A program made the translations under genes and the position numbers. Shown piece by piece: positions 8,201-15,788 of a stretch of 28,582 bases of DNA (its first letter is position 1; each line of letters opens with the position of its first letter). The DNA lies in the NCBI GenBank assembly GCA_964586225.1, contig CAZPHD010000038.1:1-28582 (forward strand), read 5' to 3'. This DNA is from JANJUB01 sp964586225. GTDB lineage: Bacteria > Armatimonadota > Fimbriimonadia > Fimbriimonadales > Fimbriimonadaceae. The notes below the pieces were generated by a model. That model was not told where the DNA came from, did no database searches, and was given only the letters and a program-made list of their open reading frames with translations.

Positions 8201-9310
8201 GTGGCCACCATCCGCCCCAACGTGCTCCAGATGGAGCCGTATTCGCCCGGCAAACCGATCTCCGAAGTCCAACGTGAGTTGGGCCTGCCCGAGGTGATCA
8301 AGCTCGCCAGTAATGAGAACCCACTTGGGCCTTCGCCCAAGGCGGTTGAGGCCGTGCGTGAAGCCGCCGCCTCAATGCACATCTATCCCGATGCTTCGGG
8401 GTACTCGATTCGGCAGGCAATCTCGCAAAGATTCCACGTTCCCGACGACCGCATCCTGCTTGGCAACGGCTCGGATGAGTTGATCCACTTGCTCGGACTA
8501 CTCTTCTTGGGCGAGCCCGGAGACGAGATGATGATGGGCGATCCGTCCTTCGTGCGCTACGAAGCCGCTGCGCATCTCGCCCCCGCGAAGCTCGTCAAGG
8601 TGCCGCTGGATTCGGCGTATCGACACGACCTGGCCGCGATGGCCGCCCGCGTTAACGAACACACCAAACTCATCTTTATCGCTAATCCGAACAACCCGAC
8701 TGGCACCATTGTGCGCCGCCGCGAGTTCGACCAGTTCCTCGCCGACCTGCCCGCCGAAGCCACCGTCGTTCTCGACGAAGCCTACTTCGAGTTCGCCGAA
8801 GGCATCGACGACTACCCAAACAGCCTCGACTACGTTCGCGAAGGGCGGCCCGTGATTGGGCTGCGCACATTCAGCAAAACTTACGGGCTCGCCGGGATTC
8901 GCATCGGATACGGCTTCGCTTCACCTGAAATCGTCGACGCGTTTCATCGCGCTCGCGAGCCGTTCAACGTCAACTCCCTCGCCCAGGCCGCCGCAGTCGC
9001 CGCCCTTTCGGATCGGGATCACATCCAAGCCACCGTCGAGAACAACCGGCGAGGGATCCGCCGAATGAACGAAGCGCTCACTGCGCTCGGCGCGACCCCC
9101 TGCGAGAGCTTCGGCAACTTCGTATTCGCCGACCTCCACCGCCCCGCCCAGCCGGTGTTTCGTGCCCTCCTCGAACGTGGCGTAATCGTCCGTTCGGGCG
9201 ACGTGTTCGGCACCCCCACGTGCATTCGCGTGAGCGTAGGCACCGACGCCGAAGTCGATGCGTTCATCGCGGCGATTGGCACCATCCTTGAGGAGTCAAA
9301 CAGTTTATGA
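8201..9310 (+). CDS. hisC: Histidinol-phosphate aminotransferase
   Basis: The 369-residue fold-type I PLP aminotransferase shows the HisC pattern: IKLASNENPLGPSP (30-43), YPDASGYSIRQAI, GNGSDELI, NPNNPTGT, VVLDEAYFEF and the Schiff-base lysine K226 in FSKTYGLAGIRIGYG. It converts imidazole-acetol phosphate to histidinol phosphate with glutamate as amino donor. HisC-type enzymes can also act on aromatic 2-oxo acids, and the neighbouring DAHP synthase makes a second role in aromatic amino acid synthesis plausible; this is inference. A GTG start 2 bases after the small upstream gene agrees with family alignments (short leader before PYSPGKP). The stop overlaps aroF (ATGA). No other his gene is nearby. 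Confidence 0.94.
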   Translation: MATIRPNVLQMEPYSPGKPISEVQRELGLPEVIKLASNENPLGPSPKAVEAVREAAASMHIYPDASGYSIRQAISQRFHVPDDRILLGNGSDELIHLLGLLFLGEPGDEMMMGDPSFVRYEAAAHLAPAKLVKVPLDSAYRHDLAAMAARVNEHTKLIFIANPNNPTGTIVRRREFDQFLADLPAEATVVLDEAYFEFAEGIDDYPNSLDYVREGRPVIGLRTFSKTYGLAGIRIGYGFASPEIVDAFHRAREPFNVNSLAQAAAVAALSDRDHIQATVENNRRGIRRMNEALTALGATPCESFGNFVFADLHRPAQPVFRALLERGVIVRSGDVFGTPTCIRVSVGTDAEVDAFIAAIGTILEESNSL

Positions 9311-10350
9311 TCATCGTTATGCGCTCCGGCGCTACCCGCGAAGATGTCGATGAGGTGAGCGTTCACCTCCAAGAGCTCGGATTCCAGACACGCCCAATCT
9401 TTGGTGTGATGAAGACGATCATTGGGGCGGTTGGCGCTCCCGACGTCGACAAGTACGGAGCCGCCGAGCAGCTTCGCGCCTACGACACGATCGAAGAGGT
9501 CCATCTTGTCGGTCGTCCCTACAAGCTCGTCGCCCGCGAAGCGCACCCCGAAGGTTCGATTGTGCGGGTGGGCGGAGTTCCGATTGGCGGTCCCGGCGTG
9601 GTCATGATGGCCGGTCCGTGCACCGTCGAAACCGAAGAACAAGTGTTCACGACCGCCGAATCGGTTGCGAAGGCGGGGGCGCTCATCCTGCGTGGTGGTG
9701 CCTACAAGCCCTCAACCTCGCCTTATTCGTTCCAAGGTTTAGGCGTGCCCGGGCTCGAAATGCTCCGCGCAGCCGCCGACCGCTACGGCATGAAGGTCGT
9801 CACCGAGGTGATGGATCCGCGCAAGGTTGACACCGTCGCCCAGTACGCGGATATGTTGCAGATCGGCACGCGAAACATGCAGAACTACGACCTCCTCAAG
9901 GAAGTCGGCCTTGCTCGCGTGCCCGTGTTGCTGAAGCGCGGCATGAGCGCCAAGCTCGAAGAGTGGCTTCTGGCGGCAGAGTACATCGCCAGCGCGGGCA
10001 ACGAGCAGATCGTGCTCTGCGAGCGCGGCATTCGATCGTTCGATACGTTCTCGCGCAACACCCTCGATATTGCGGCGGTTCCAGCGGCGAAGGCAGCTTC
10101 GCACCTGCCCATCGTGGTCGATCCCAGCCAAGGCACCGGTAAGCGCGACTTGGTGACGGCGATGTCGCTCGCCGCGATTGCCGCCGGCGCAGATGGCCTG
10201 ATCCTCGAAGTGCATCCGAACCCGGATCACGCGATCAAGGATGGAGCACAGACCCTACGTTGCGACCAGTTCGACGAACTCGTTCCCCAAGCCCGCCGAG
10301 TAGCGGAAGCGGTAGGACGTCAAGTGCTCGAGCGAGCTACTTCGACTTAA
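9307..10350 (+). CDS. aroF: 3-deoxy-7-phosphoheptulonate (DAHP) synthase, type I-beta, with N-terminal ferredoxin-like domain
   Basis: The 347-residue protein has a roughly 70-residue N-terminal ferredoxin-like regulatory domain (MIIVMRSGATREDVDEV on) and a TIM-barrel core: AGPC with C105, RGGAYKPSTSPYSFQG, IGTRNMQNYDLL, LCERGIRSF and LILEVHPNP. It condenses phosphoenolpyruvate and erythrose 4-phosphate in the first step of the shikimate pathway. The N-terminal domain in the Thermotoga-type enzyme mediates feedback inhibition by Tyr/Phe. Metal ligands C105, E301 and D312 fit the Thermotoga pattern, but the expected His (DPSH) is Gln: DPSQGTGKR, Q275, codon CAA at 10129-10131. The start overlaps the hisC stop. 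The 3' end overlaps the convergent DUF192 gene by 14 bases. Confidence 0.95.
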   Translation: MIIVMRSGATREDVDEVSVHLQELGFQTRPIFGVMKTIIGAVGAPDVDKYGAAEQLRAYDTIEEVHLVGRPYKLVAREAHPEGSIVRVGGVPIGGPGVVMMAGPCTVETEEQVFTTAESVAKAGALILRGGAYKPSTSPYSFQGLGVPGLEMLRAAADRYGMKVVTEVMDPRKVDTVAQYADMLQIGTRNMQNYDLLKEVGLARVPVLLKRGMSAKLEEWLLAAEYIASAGNEQIVLCERGIRSFDTFSRNTLDIAAVPAAKAASHLPIVVDPSQGTGKRDLVTAMSLAAIAAGADGLILEVHPNPDHAIKDGAQTLRCDQFDELVPQARRVAEAVGRQVLERATST

Positions 10351-10918
10351 CCTTCGGATCAATAACGGCGCGCATTCCGGCGGTGATTTCAAGCCGCTTG
10401 AATGCGCCGCCCAGCATTTCCAAGGCATACATCGCCTTGCCCTTGCTCGGCACGCCCTCTTCGTTCAACGGTTCCATGGGGCTTGTCGAAACGATTTTGC
10501 CGCTCTTCGCGATGTAAGCGATGTCGAGCGGAAGGTAGGTATTTCGCATCCAGAAGCTGAGTTCACGCTCGTCGGGAAAGACGAAGAGCATCGCGGCATT
10601 CGGCTCAACTTCCTTTGACGTGAGAAACATCATGCCCTCGCTACGCTTCGAGTCGTTGTCCATGATCCACGCCTTGATTTTGTGTTTCCCGATCGTGATG
10701 ATCGTTGTTTCGAGATCGGCGAGTTGGTGGATACGCGAAGGGTTGCGTTTCTGATCTTGCTCAGATTCGACCGGCTTAGGCGATTCGGGATCGGTCTTCG
10801 GAGCGGGCTCCGGCTTGGCCGGTTCGGGAGGGGGAGCGGTTGTCTTGGTTGCCACCGGCGCACTCGATGGGCACCCCATGAGCAAGAGTGCCATGCCCGC
10901 AAGCCAAAGCGCTCTCAC
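10337..10918 (-). CDS. DUF192 domain lipoprotein
   Basis: The 193-residue protein starts with a lipoprotein signal (MRALWLAGMALLLMGC; lipobox LMGC, lipidation at C16). A Pro/Glu/Lys-rich linker (about 20-60) leads to a DUF192 domain with KAWIMDNDSKRSEGMMFL, FVFPDERELSFWMRNTYLPLDIAYI and a C-terminal VIDPKVKSK. DUF192 proteins are small beta-barrel proteins of unknown biochemical role, often exported. GTG is the likely start and overlaps the leuD stop (GTGA), so it is coupled to the operon above. Its 3' end runs into the convergent aroF gene. Confidence 0.92.
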   Translation of the reverse strand: MRALWLAGMALLLMGCPSSAPVATKTTAPPPEPAKPEPAPKTDPESPKPVESEQDQKRNPSRIHQLADLETTIITIGKHKIKAWIMDNDSKRSEGMMFLTSKEVEPNAAMLFVFPDERELSFWMRNTYLPLDIAYIAKSGKIVSTSPMEPLNEEGVPSKGKAMYALEMLGGAFKRLEITAGMRAVIDPKVKSK

Positions 10919-11517
10919 GCCACCCGCTCCCGCTTCGGCACGAAAGCCGGAGACTCGGTCTCGAATCGCATGATCGCCTTCTCGAACTCAAGCGTCGTCC
11001 CGATGAGATCCAATCCCTTGACGATCGCATCCTTGACGGTCGGGTTGATCTCGAATCTAAACACACTGCCGTCCAAGTTCACCGTTTGGGCGGGAAGGTC
11101 AACTTCAACCTCGGCCCCCGAGCCCGCCGCGACCAACCGGGCATGATCCGCCTCTTCAAGTTCTATCAAGAGCAGGCCGCAGTTGGCCGAGTTCTGCCGG
11201 AAGATGTCGCTGAACCCCGGTGTCTCAGCGGTCTTCTTGCCGATCACGCACTTGTAGCCCGCCTGTTGCAACGCCCACACCGCGTGTTCTCGCGAGGAGC
11301 CACATCCAAAGTTCGTGCCCGCGACCAAGATGGTCGCGCCGGCGGCTTCGGGTGAATCAAGCGGAAAGTCGGGCCCGCGGACGTCGCTAAAAGCAAGTTC
11401 GCCATAACCCGAGCGGGTAATCATCGTCAAGAAGCGCGCAGGAATAATGCGATCGGTGTCGACGTGATCGGCGTTGTAGACCGCGATCCGGCCTTGGTGT
11501 GTCGTGAATCCAGCCAC
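10915..11517 (-). CDS. leuD: 3-isopropylmalate dehydratase small subunit
   Basis: The product of about 200 residues matches the bacterial LeuD small subunit: HVDTDRIIPARFL near the N-terminus, then GTNFGCGSSREHAVWAL and GFSDIFRQNSANCGLLLIEL. With LeuC it isomerises 2-isopropylmalate to 3-isopropylmalate in leucine synthesis; leuC is not in the window. An ATG 33 bases further upstream would give an 11-residue leader inside rfbD. The GTG at 11517 (VAGFTTHQGRIAV) is preferred because TATAAT ends six bases before it and family members start close to this point. It lies 7 bases after the rfbD stop and its own stop overlaps the DUF192 start. Confidence 0.93.
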   Translation of the reverse strand: MAGFTTHQGRIAVYNADHVDTDRIIPARFLTMITRSGYGELAFSDVRGPDFPLDSPEAAGATILVAGTNFGCGSSREHAVWALQQAGYKCVIGKKTAETPGFSDIFRQNSANCGLLLIELEEADHARLVAAGSGAEVEVDLPAQTVNLDGSVFRFEINPTVKDAIVKGLDLIGTTLEFEKAIMRFETESPAFVPKRERVA

Positions 11518-11523
11518 CCTTGG

Positions 11524-11529
11524 ATTATA
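11524..11529 (-). promoter_or_regulatory. Putative -10 element (TATAAT) for leaderless expression of leuD
   Basis: On the minus strand a perfect TATAAT is followed by six bases (CCAAGG) and the GTG at 11517. It contains the TAA stop codon of rfbD. A weak -35 candidate, TTGTAC (11545-11550), has a 15-base spacer. Its position suggests that leuD and the DUF192 gene can be transcribed independently of glgA-rfbD. Confidence 0.6.
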
Positions 11530-12367
11530 CGTTAGCCAGCCGCTGTACAAACTCGGCGAGGGCTTCCGAAATCGGCCGCATCGGCGCGATGCCCAAGGAT
11601 TCGATCTTCCCCGTGTCTAACACGCTGTAAGCAGGACGCTTGGCGGGCGTCGGCCAGTCGTCGGTTCGAATCGGCTCAATATCCACATTGAAGCCGCCCG
11701 CGTTCAGGGTCATGACTGCAAACTCGTGCCACGTCATGGCATCGGGTCCCGCAGCATGATAGATGCCCGGATAGGCATCTTTCGCAATCAAATCGGCGAT
11801 CACGCGGCCCAAGTCACGGGTGTAGGTCGGCTTGCCGAACTGGTCCGAGACCACGCGCAACGTCTTCCCCGCCGCCGCCGCGCGCAGCATCGTCCGCGGA
11901 AAGCTATTGCCGTTCGGGCCGAACAGCCACGATGTGCGCACCACCACGCCGGTCGCTGCCAAGGCTCTATCTTCGCCCTCTAGCTTCGATCGTCCGTACG
12001 CCCCCAGCGGGTTCACCGCATCATCTTCGGTATACGGCGCGGACGAAGAACCGTCGAACACAAAATCCGTGCTGACCTGCAGCAGCTTCATCGCGGTGAG
12101 GCCACAGAGCTGCCCAAGGTAGCCGACCGCCACGCCGTTCAAAAGCAAGGCGGAGTCGGTGTCGGATTCTGCCTTGTCCACGGCCGTGTAGGCAGCCGCA
12201 TTCACCACCCAATCCGCGCCAACCTCGGCGCAACCTGCGACCTGTATGGGGTCGGTGATATCCACCTCGCTCGATGAGGGCGCCACCACCTCCCAATCTC
12301 GACGCGCAAACTCTTCGCGAAGGTCGGTGCCGAGCATCCCCCCTCCGCCGAAGAGCAGAATCTTCAT
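11525..12367 (-). CDS. rfbD: dTDP-4-dehydrorhamnose reductase
   Basis: The 280-residue extended short-chain dehydrogenase has the Rossmann motif FGGGGMLG (6-13), NAAAYTAVDKAE, STDFVFDG, the catalytic Tyr-x-x-x-Lys in YGRSK, RTSWLFGP and GIYHAAG, all typical of RmlD/RfbD. It reduces dTDP-4-keto-L-rhamnose to dTDP-L-rhamnose for cell-surface polysaccharide. The start overlaps the glgA stop (ATGA). The other rhamnose genes (rfbA, rfbB, rfbC) are absent, so the pathway is scattered. A related sugar-nucleotide reductase is possible, but the motif set favours RfbD. Confidence 0.92.
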   Translation of the reverse strand: MKILLFGGGGMLGTDLREEFARRDWEVVAPSSSEVDITDPIQVAGCAEVGADWVVNAAAYTAVDKAESDTDSALLLNGVAVGYLGQLCGLTAMKLLQVSTDFVFDGSSSAPYTEDDAVNPLGAYGRSKLEGEDRALAATGVVVRTSWLFGPNGNSFPRTMLRAAAAGKTLRVVSDQFGKPTYTRDLGRVIADLIAKDAYPGIYHAAGPDAMTWHEFAVMTLNAGGFNVDIEPIRTDDWPTPAKRPAYSVLDTGKIESLGIAPMRPISEALAEFVQRLANV

Positions 12368-13815
12368 GCCGCTTGCTGGCCCTTGCGTGCGGCGATCGCC
12401 CGCTCGTACAGCGCTTCATACTCGGCGGCACTCGTCGCCCAGCTAGAGTCGTTCGCCATCGCATGCTGAACGAACTTCGCCCAGTGCGCCTCGTCGGCAA
12501 ACGCCGCGCTCACGCGCTGGACCGCCGCCAACAACGCGTCCGGCTGGAAGTCGGCGAACACAAAGCCGTTCTGGCCGTCGCTCACCGTGTTGGCAAGTCC
12601 ACCCGTGTACCGCACCACGGGCACGGTGCCGTATCGCATCGCGATCAGCTGACCCAATCCGCAGGGCTCGAACGCACTCGGCATGAGAAACACGTCCGAT
12701 CCCGCATACACCCGCTGGGCGAGTGGCGCATCGAACCGCTCAACGAACCGGATCTGGTGGGGATAGCGAACCTCCAAGTGCCGAAGTTGCTCAGCAAGCC
12801 ACGGCTCTCCGAGGCCTTGTACGATGAGCTGCGCGGGCAGGCCCATCATCGCGTCTGCGATCTCGACGATCAGGTCGATTCCTTTCTGCGAACTGAGGCG
12901 ACTGACCACGCCAAAGAGCGGCACGCCGGGGCGATCATCGAGGCCAAGCTCGCGCCGCAGTTCCGCGCGACACGTGGCCTTTCCGCTCAAGTCTTCCGCC
13001 GTGAAGTTGGCCGGAATGTGCGGATCGATGGCCGGGTTGAACTCGTGCTGATCGATCCCGTTCACGATCCCACTGAGGCGTCCCAACTGAGCCAGATGGC
13101 GCATCAGCCCTTCAAGGCGGACTCCAAACTCGGGGGTCTGGATCTCTTCCGAATAGCGGGGCGACACCGTGTTCACCTGGTCGGCATATACACAGCCCGA
13201 CTTCAAAAAGTTGACTGCGCCGTAAGTCTCCAGGCGCTCGTGATTGAATAAGCTCATTGGCAAGCCCGAGATTTCGAGAAGCTCGGTACCAAACTCGCCT
13301 TGGTAGGCCAGGTTGTGGATCGTAAACACGCTCGCGACGCTCGACCAGGCATGGGCGGCCCCTTCGCGCATGAACACAGGCAGGAAGCCGGTGTGCCAGT
13401 CGTTGGCGTGCACGATGTTCGGCATCCAACCCGTACGCTCGCATAGGGCCATTGCCGCGCGGGCAAAGAACAGGTGTTGCTCCGCGCCCGGCAAGTAGAC
13501 GGTCTGGCTGGAGACCGAATCGCGGAAGAAGTGATCAGACCCGATCAGCCATACGGGAACATCGCCCATCTGAGTCTGCCAGAAGAGGGCGCGTTCGGTC
13601 CAGTTCGGGCCGCACTTGATTTCGATGGGCTCGCCTCCAAAGAGCGGCTTCGGCGAGGTGGCGTCGAGCACCATCTGGTAAGCGGGCATGAAGACGCGCA
13701 CATCGTGCCCGCGCTCCTTCAGGGCCTTGGGGAGTGACCCGGCAACATCGGCGAGGCCACCGACCTTCGCAAACGGGGCGACTTCATTGGATGCAAAGGC
13801 AATCTTTCTATTCAA
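12364..13815 (-). CDS. glgA: Glycogen (starch) synthase, ADP-glucose type
   Basis: The 483-residue GT5 glycosyltransferase has the ADP-glucose-binding AKVGGLADVAGSLPKAL near the N-terminus (about 16-32), HANDWHTGFLP, NTVSPRYSEEI, VSRLSSQKGIDLI and the C-terminal EPCGLGQLIAMRYGTVPVVR with the catalytic-loop Glu. It elongates alpha-1,4-glucan from ADP-glucose. The start is taken as TTG at 13815, because LNRKIAFASNEVAPF aligns with the usual N-terminus and a GGAG sits five bases upstream. An in-frame ATG at 13851 would add 12 residues. It is coupled to rfbD by an ATGA overlap. A glycogen debranching enzyme is encoded about 10 kb away (23240-25078). Confidence 0.95.
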   Translation of the reverse strand: MNRKIAFASNEVAPFAKVGGLADVAGSLPKALKERGHDVRVFMPAYQMVLDATSPKPLFGGEPIEIKCGPNWTERALFWQTQMGDVPVWLIGSDHFFRDSVSSQTVYLPGAEQHLFFARAAMALCERTGWMPNIVHANDWHTGFLPVFMREGAAHAWSSVASVFTIHNLAYQGEFGTELLEISGLPMSLFNHERLETYGAVNFLKSGCVYADQVNTVSPRYSEEIQTPEFGVRLEGLMRHLAQLGRLSGIVNGIDQHEFNPAIDPHIPANFTAEDLSGKATCRAELRRELGLDDRPGVPLFGVVSRLSSQKGIDLIVEIADAMMGLPAQLIVQGLGEPWLAEQLRHLEVRYPHQIRFVERFDAPLAQRVYAGSDVFLMPSAFEPCGLGQLIAMRYGTVPVVRYTGGLANTVSDGQNGFVFADFQPDALLAAVQRVSAAFADEAHWAKFVQHAMANDSSWATSAAEYEALYERAIAARKGQQAA

Positions 13816-13820
13816 GCTAA

Positions 13821-13827
13821 CTCCAAA
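13821..13827 (-). promoter_or_regulatory. Shine-Dalgarno sequence supporting the TTG start of glgA
   Basis: The minus strand reads TTTGGAG, five bases (TTAGC), then TTG at 13815. This is one of the few clear ribosome-binding sites in the window. It decides the start in favour of TTG 13815 over the upstream ATG at 13851. Confidence 0.55.
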
Positions 13828-13973
13828 GAGAACGCCGCCCGACCTCGCCATTGAGTCCGGAGCGGCGTCATAGACCTCTTTCGCGCGTCACCAAATCCGG
13901 CGACCGTGATATCAATGATTGCTTTCCCGCCCACCGTGTTCCGCGCCTCGGCAATTGTGCCGTATTCGGAGCA

Positions 13974-14018
13974 AAGTTTGCAGTGGGCAGTTGGCGGCTA
14001 ACTGCCAACTGCCACCTT
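13974..14018. repeat. Heptanucleotide-repeat hairpin A (CAGTTGG type)
   Basis: Left arm 13974-13994 is three 7-nt units (AAGTTTG CAGTGGG CAGTTGG). Right arm 13998-14018 is three units that pair with them (CTAACTG CCAACTG CCACCTT). The loop is three bases and about 17 of 21 positions pair. It lies 7 bases downstream of the DUF4349 gene on its coding strand, where it could act as an mRNA 3' hairpin, although no U-run follows. Units and the AAGTTTG edge are shared with hairpin B. The rest of the 13816-14025 intergenic space shows no feature I can support. Confidence 0.75.
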
Positions 14019-14025
14019 CCCCAAC

Positions 14026-15198
14026 TCACTTGAACCGTCGCGCAATCAGCCATCCCACAAACACGATCGGGAGCCAGATCGGCGTGTATACGAAGGCGAA
14101 GATCACCGCCTGGCCGAGGCCTCGAAGCACGCCGAGTAGGCCATTCACCGCGTTCGACCAGGCATCCCCCGACCAATTCTCGACCTTCGGCTCGCCAGCT
14201 TTGGGTCGCTCGGTGAAGGTCACGTGGATGGTCGAGTAGCTGGCTTGGCCGCGGAGGGCTCGGCGTTGGGCGTCGAGGCTTTCGATCTGCTGGCGCACCG
14301 AACTGAGGCGCTCCTTGATCTCCAGCAGTTCGCCAACCCGCCGCGCCGCGCGCAACATCGTCACGTACGACTCTTCCTCCGCCCGCATGACTTTGATGCG
14401 AGCCTCGACATCGGCGACTTCGGTGGTCACGTCATTCGAGTTCGATTGGTCCTGGGTGATGTCACCCAGCTTTCGGAGTTCGGTAAGCGTAGCCTCGAAG
14501 TTCTTGACCGGCACGCGAAGGGTGGCGGTGGACGAGGGGGTGACCCGCTCCTGCAAAACGTGGTTGGTGTCCGTGGTGTAGCCGCCTTGCGACTTGGCAA
14601 TTTGCTCAGCGGCGACGAGCGCGTCCTTGGCGGACTCAACCTTCAGGCCGAGGGTAGCGGTCTTGATGAGGATGGGATTGACGGCGATCATGTCGTTGAC
14701 CGCGCCGCTGCCGGCCGGGATGTTCGGGCTCCTGTTCGAAACTCTGAACTCTCCACCCTTCGCCTTGTCAGCACCACCGCCAACCTCAGCGGGCATGTTC
14801 GAAGCCGCCATTTCTCGGCCCGGCGCCTCCGAGGCGGGTGCCGGCGCATCCGCCGACTCAAATGACACGCTCCGCGTCATCGAAGCCGTGTCGCCTGCGC
14901 CACCACCCATCCGCACGATGCCGATCGCGATCAACGCCAGACAAATCGAACCGCCAATCGTCCCCAGTTGGGCCAGATTCCATCGCCGTCGACGGCGCAC
15001 CCGCGCCAGTGTTTCTTCCGCACCCGTCACGGACGGCTCGCTTGCCATTGCCCGCAAGGTCTCACTCATTGCTTTCATCAGATCGGCCTCCTCGCGCAGG
15101 GTCGGGGCGGTTGCCAGCGCGGCCTCGATTTCGCGAGCCCGATCCTCGGCCAGTTCGCCGTCGAGGTAAGCCTTCAGATCTTCGCGGATATCGTTCAT
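14026..15198 (-). CDS. Anti-sigma-like DUF4349 membrane protein
   Basis: A protein of 390 residues. The N-terminal 50 residues (MNDIREDLKAYLDGELAEDR...) look like the cytoplasmic sigma-binding part of anti-sigma factors, but without the zinc-binding His-Cys-Cys set. One membrane helix (about 77-96) and a low-complexity linker follow. Then comes a DUF4349 domain (about 175-340) with LGLKVESAKDALVAAEQIAK, a central coiled coil (DVEARIKVMRAEEESYV...) and a C-terminal hydrophobic segment (about 355-385). The ATG overlaps the stop of the ECF sigma gene (ATGA). Inference: it is the cognate membrane regulator that holds the sigma factor, with DUF4349 as sensor. A longer in-frame reading upstream is a shadow of the sigma gene and was discarded. 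Confidence 0.88.
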   Translation of the reverse strand: MNDIREDLKAYLDGELAEDRAREIEAALATAPTLREEADLMKAMSETLRAMASEPSVTGAEETLARVRRRRRWNLAQLGTIGGSICLALIAIGIVRMGGGAGDTASMTRSVSFESADAPAPASEAPGREMAASNMPAEVGGGADKAKGGEFRVSNRSPNIPAGSGAVNDMIAVNPILIKTATLGLKVESAKDALVAAEQIAKSQGGYTTDTNHVLQERVTPSSTATLRVPVKNFEATLTELRKLGDITQDQSNSNDVTTEVADVEARIKVMRAEEESYVTMLRAARRVGELLEIKERLSSVRQQIESLDAQRRALRGQASYSTIHVTFTERPKAGEPKVENWSGDAWSNAVNGLLGVLRGLGQAVIFAFVYTPIWLPIVFVGWLIARRFK

Positions 15199-15710
15199 GC
15201 GCAAGCTCCTTCGCCGAGGTGGCGGCGCAGTTGGAGGAACGCGTTGTGCAGACGGGACTTGACTGTCCCCACCGGTATGCCCAGCACCCCGGCGATCTCG
15301 CCGTACGCCAGCCCCTCGACTTCGTGCATCAGCACGACTTCGCGGTGCTCGGTCGTCAGTTTGCCGAGGGCCACCCGTAGGGACTCTCGGTTCACCAAGG
15401 TGCCCTCGGCATCCGGCGCGGGGGTTTCGGTCCATCCTCGCATCGTGTTCATCTCCAACTTGCGCCGCCGGGCGAGCGTTCGACACACGTTGTTCGCAAT
15501 CCCGAACAGCCAGGTGCTCACGGTCGAACTCCCGGCATAGCCCCGTATCGCCCGCTGCGCGGTGATGAAGGTCTCTTGCGCGGCGTCTTGGGCGACTTCG
15601 GGACCGAGACGCCGGGCGCAGAACCGGTACACCGAGGCGTAATGCTCGGTGACGAGTTCGGCGTAGGCTTCGCGGTCACCCCGTTGGGCTCTCCGTATGC
15701 GTTCGTCCAT
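15195..15710 (-). CDS. ECF-type RNA polymerase sigma factor
   Basis: The 171-residue protein has sigma region 2 (about residues 12-80: AYAELVTEHYASVYRFCARR, DAAQETFITAQRAI, STWLFGIANNVCR) and region 4 (about 115-165: LTTEHREVVLMHEVEGLAY, then IPVGTVKSRLHNAFLQLRRHL). It would direct RNA polymerase to a small regulon in response to a signal sensed by the coupled DUF4349 protein. ATG 15710 (MDERIRRAQRGDREAY) is the start that fits the family. The frame stays open through the heptad repeats upstream, but that extension has a repeat-derived, non-family composition. A short inverted repeat (AAACC-CTGC-GGTTT) lies just upstream of the start. Confidence 0.94.
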   Translation of the reverse strand: MDERIRRAQRGDREAYAELVTEHYASVYRFCARRLGPEVAQDAAQETFITAQRAIRGYAGSSTVSTWLFGIANNVCRTLARRRKLEMNTMRGWTETPAPDAEGTLVNRESLRVALGKLTTEHREVVLMHEVEGLAYGEIAGVLGIPVGTVKSRLHNAFLQLRRHLGEGACA

Positions 15711-15788
15711 GTGTGTTTTGCTCGCAAACCCTGCGGTTTCGGAGAGTGAGTGTCTTAAGGACGGTTGAGGGTTCAGGGGATTGTGGGG

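Noticed and set aside
12274..13251. A 325-codon plus-strand open frame across rfbD and glgA
   Set aside because: It is a shadow of two recognised minus-strand genes and shows no family motif.
13866..13910. TTGGTG, 16 bases, TATGAC on the minus strand as glgA promoter
   Set aside because: Both hexamers match poorly and the implied leader is long; not distinguishable from background.
15199..15486. N-terminal extension of the DUF4349 protein
   Set aside because: It is an out-of-frame reading of the sigma gene, rich in Arg, Pro and Gly; ATG 15198 has the ATGA coupling and a sensible anti-sigma-like start.
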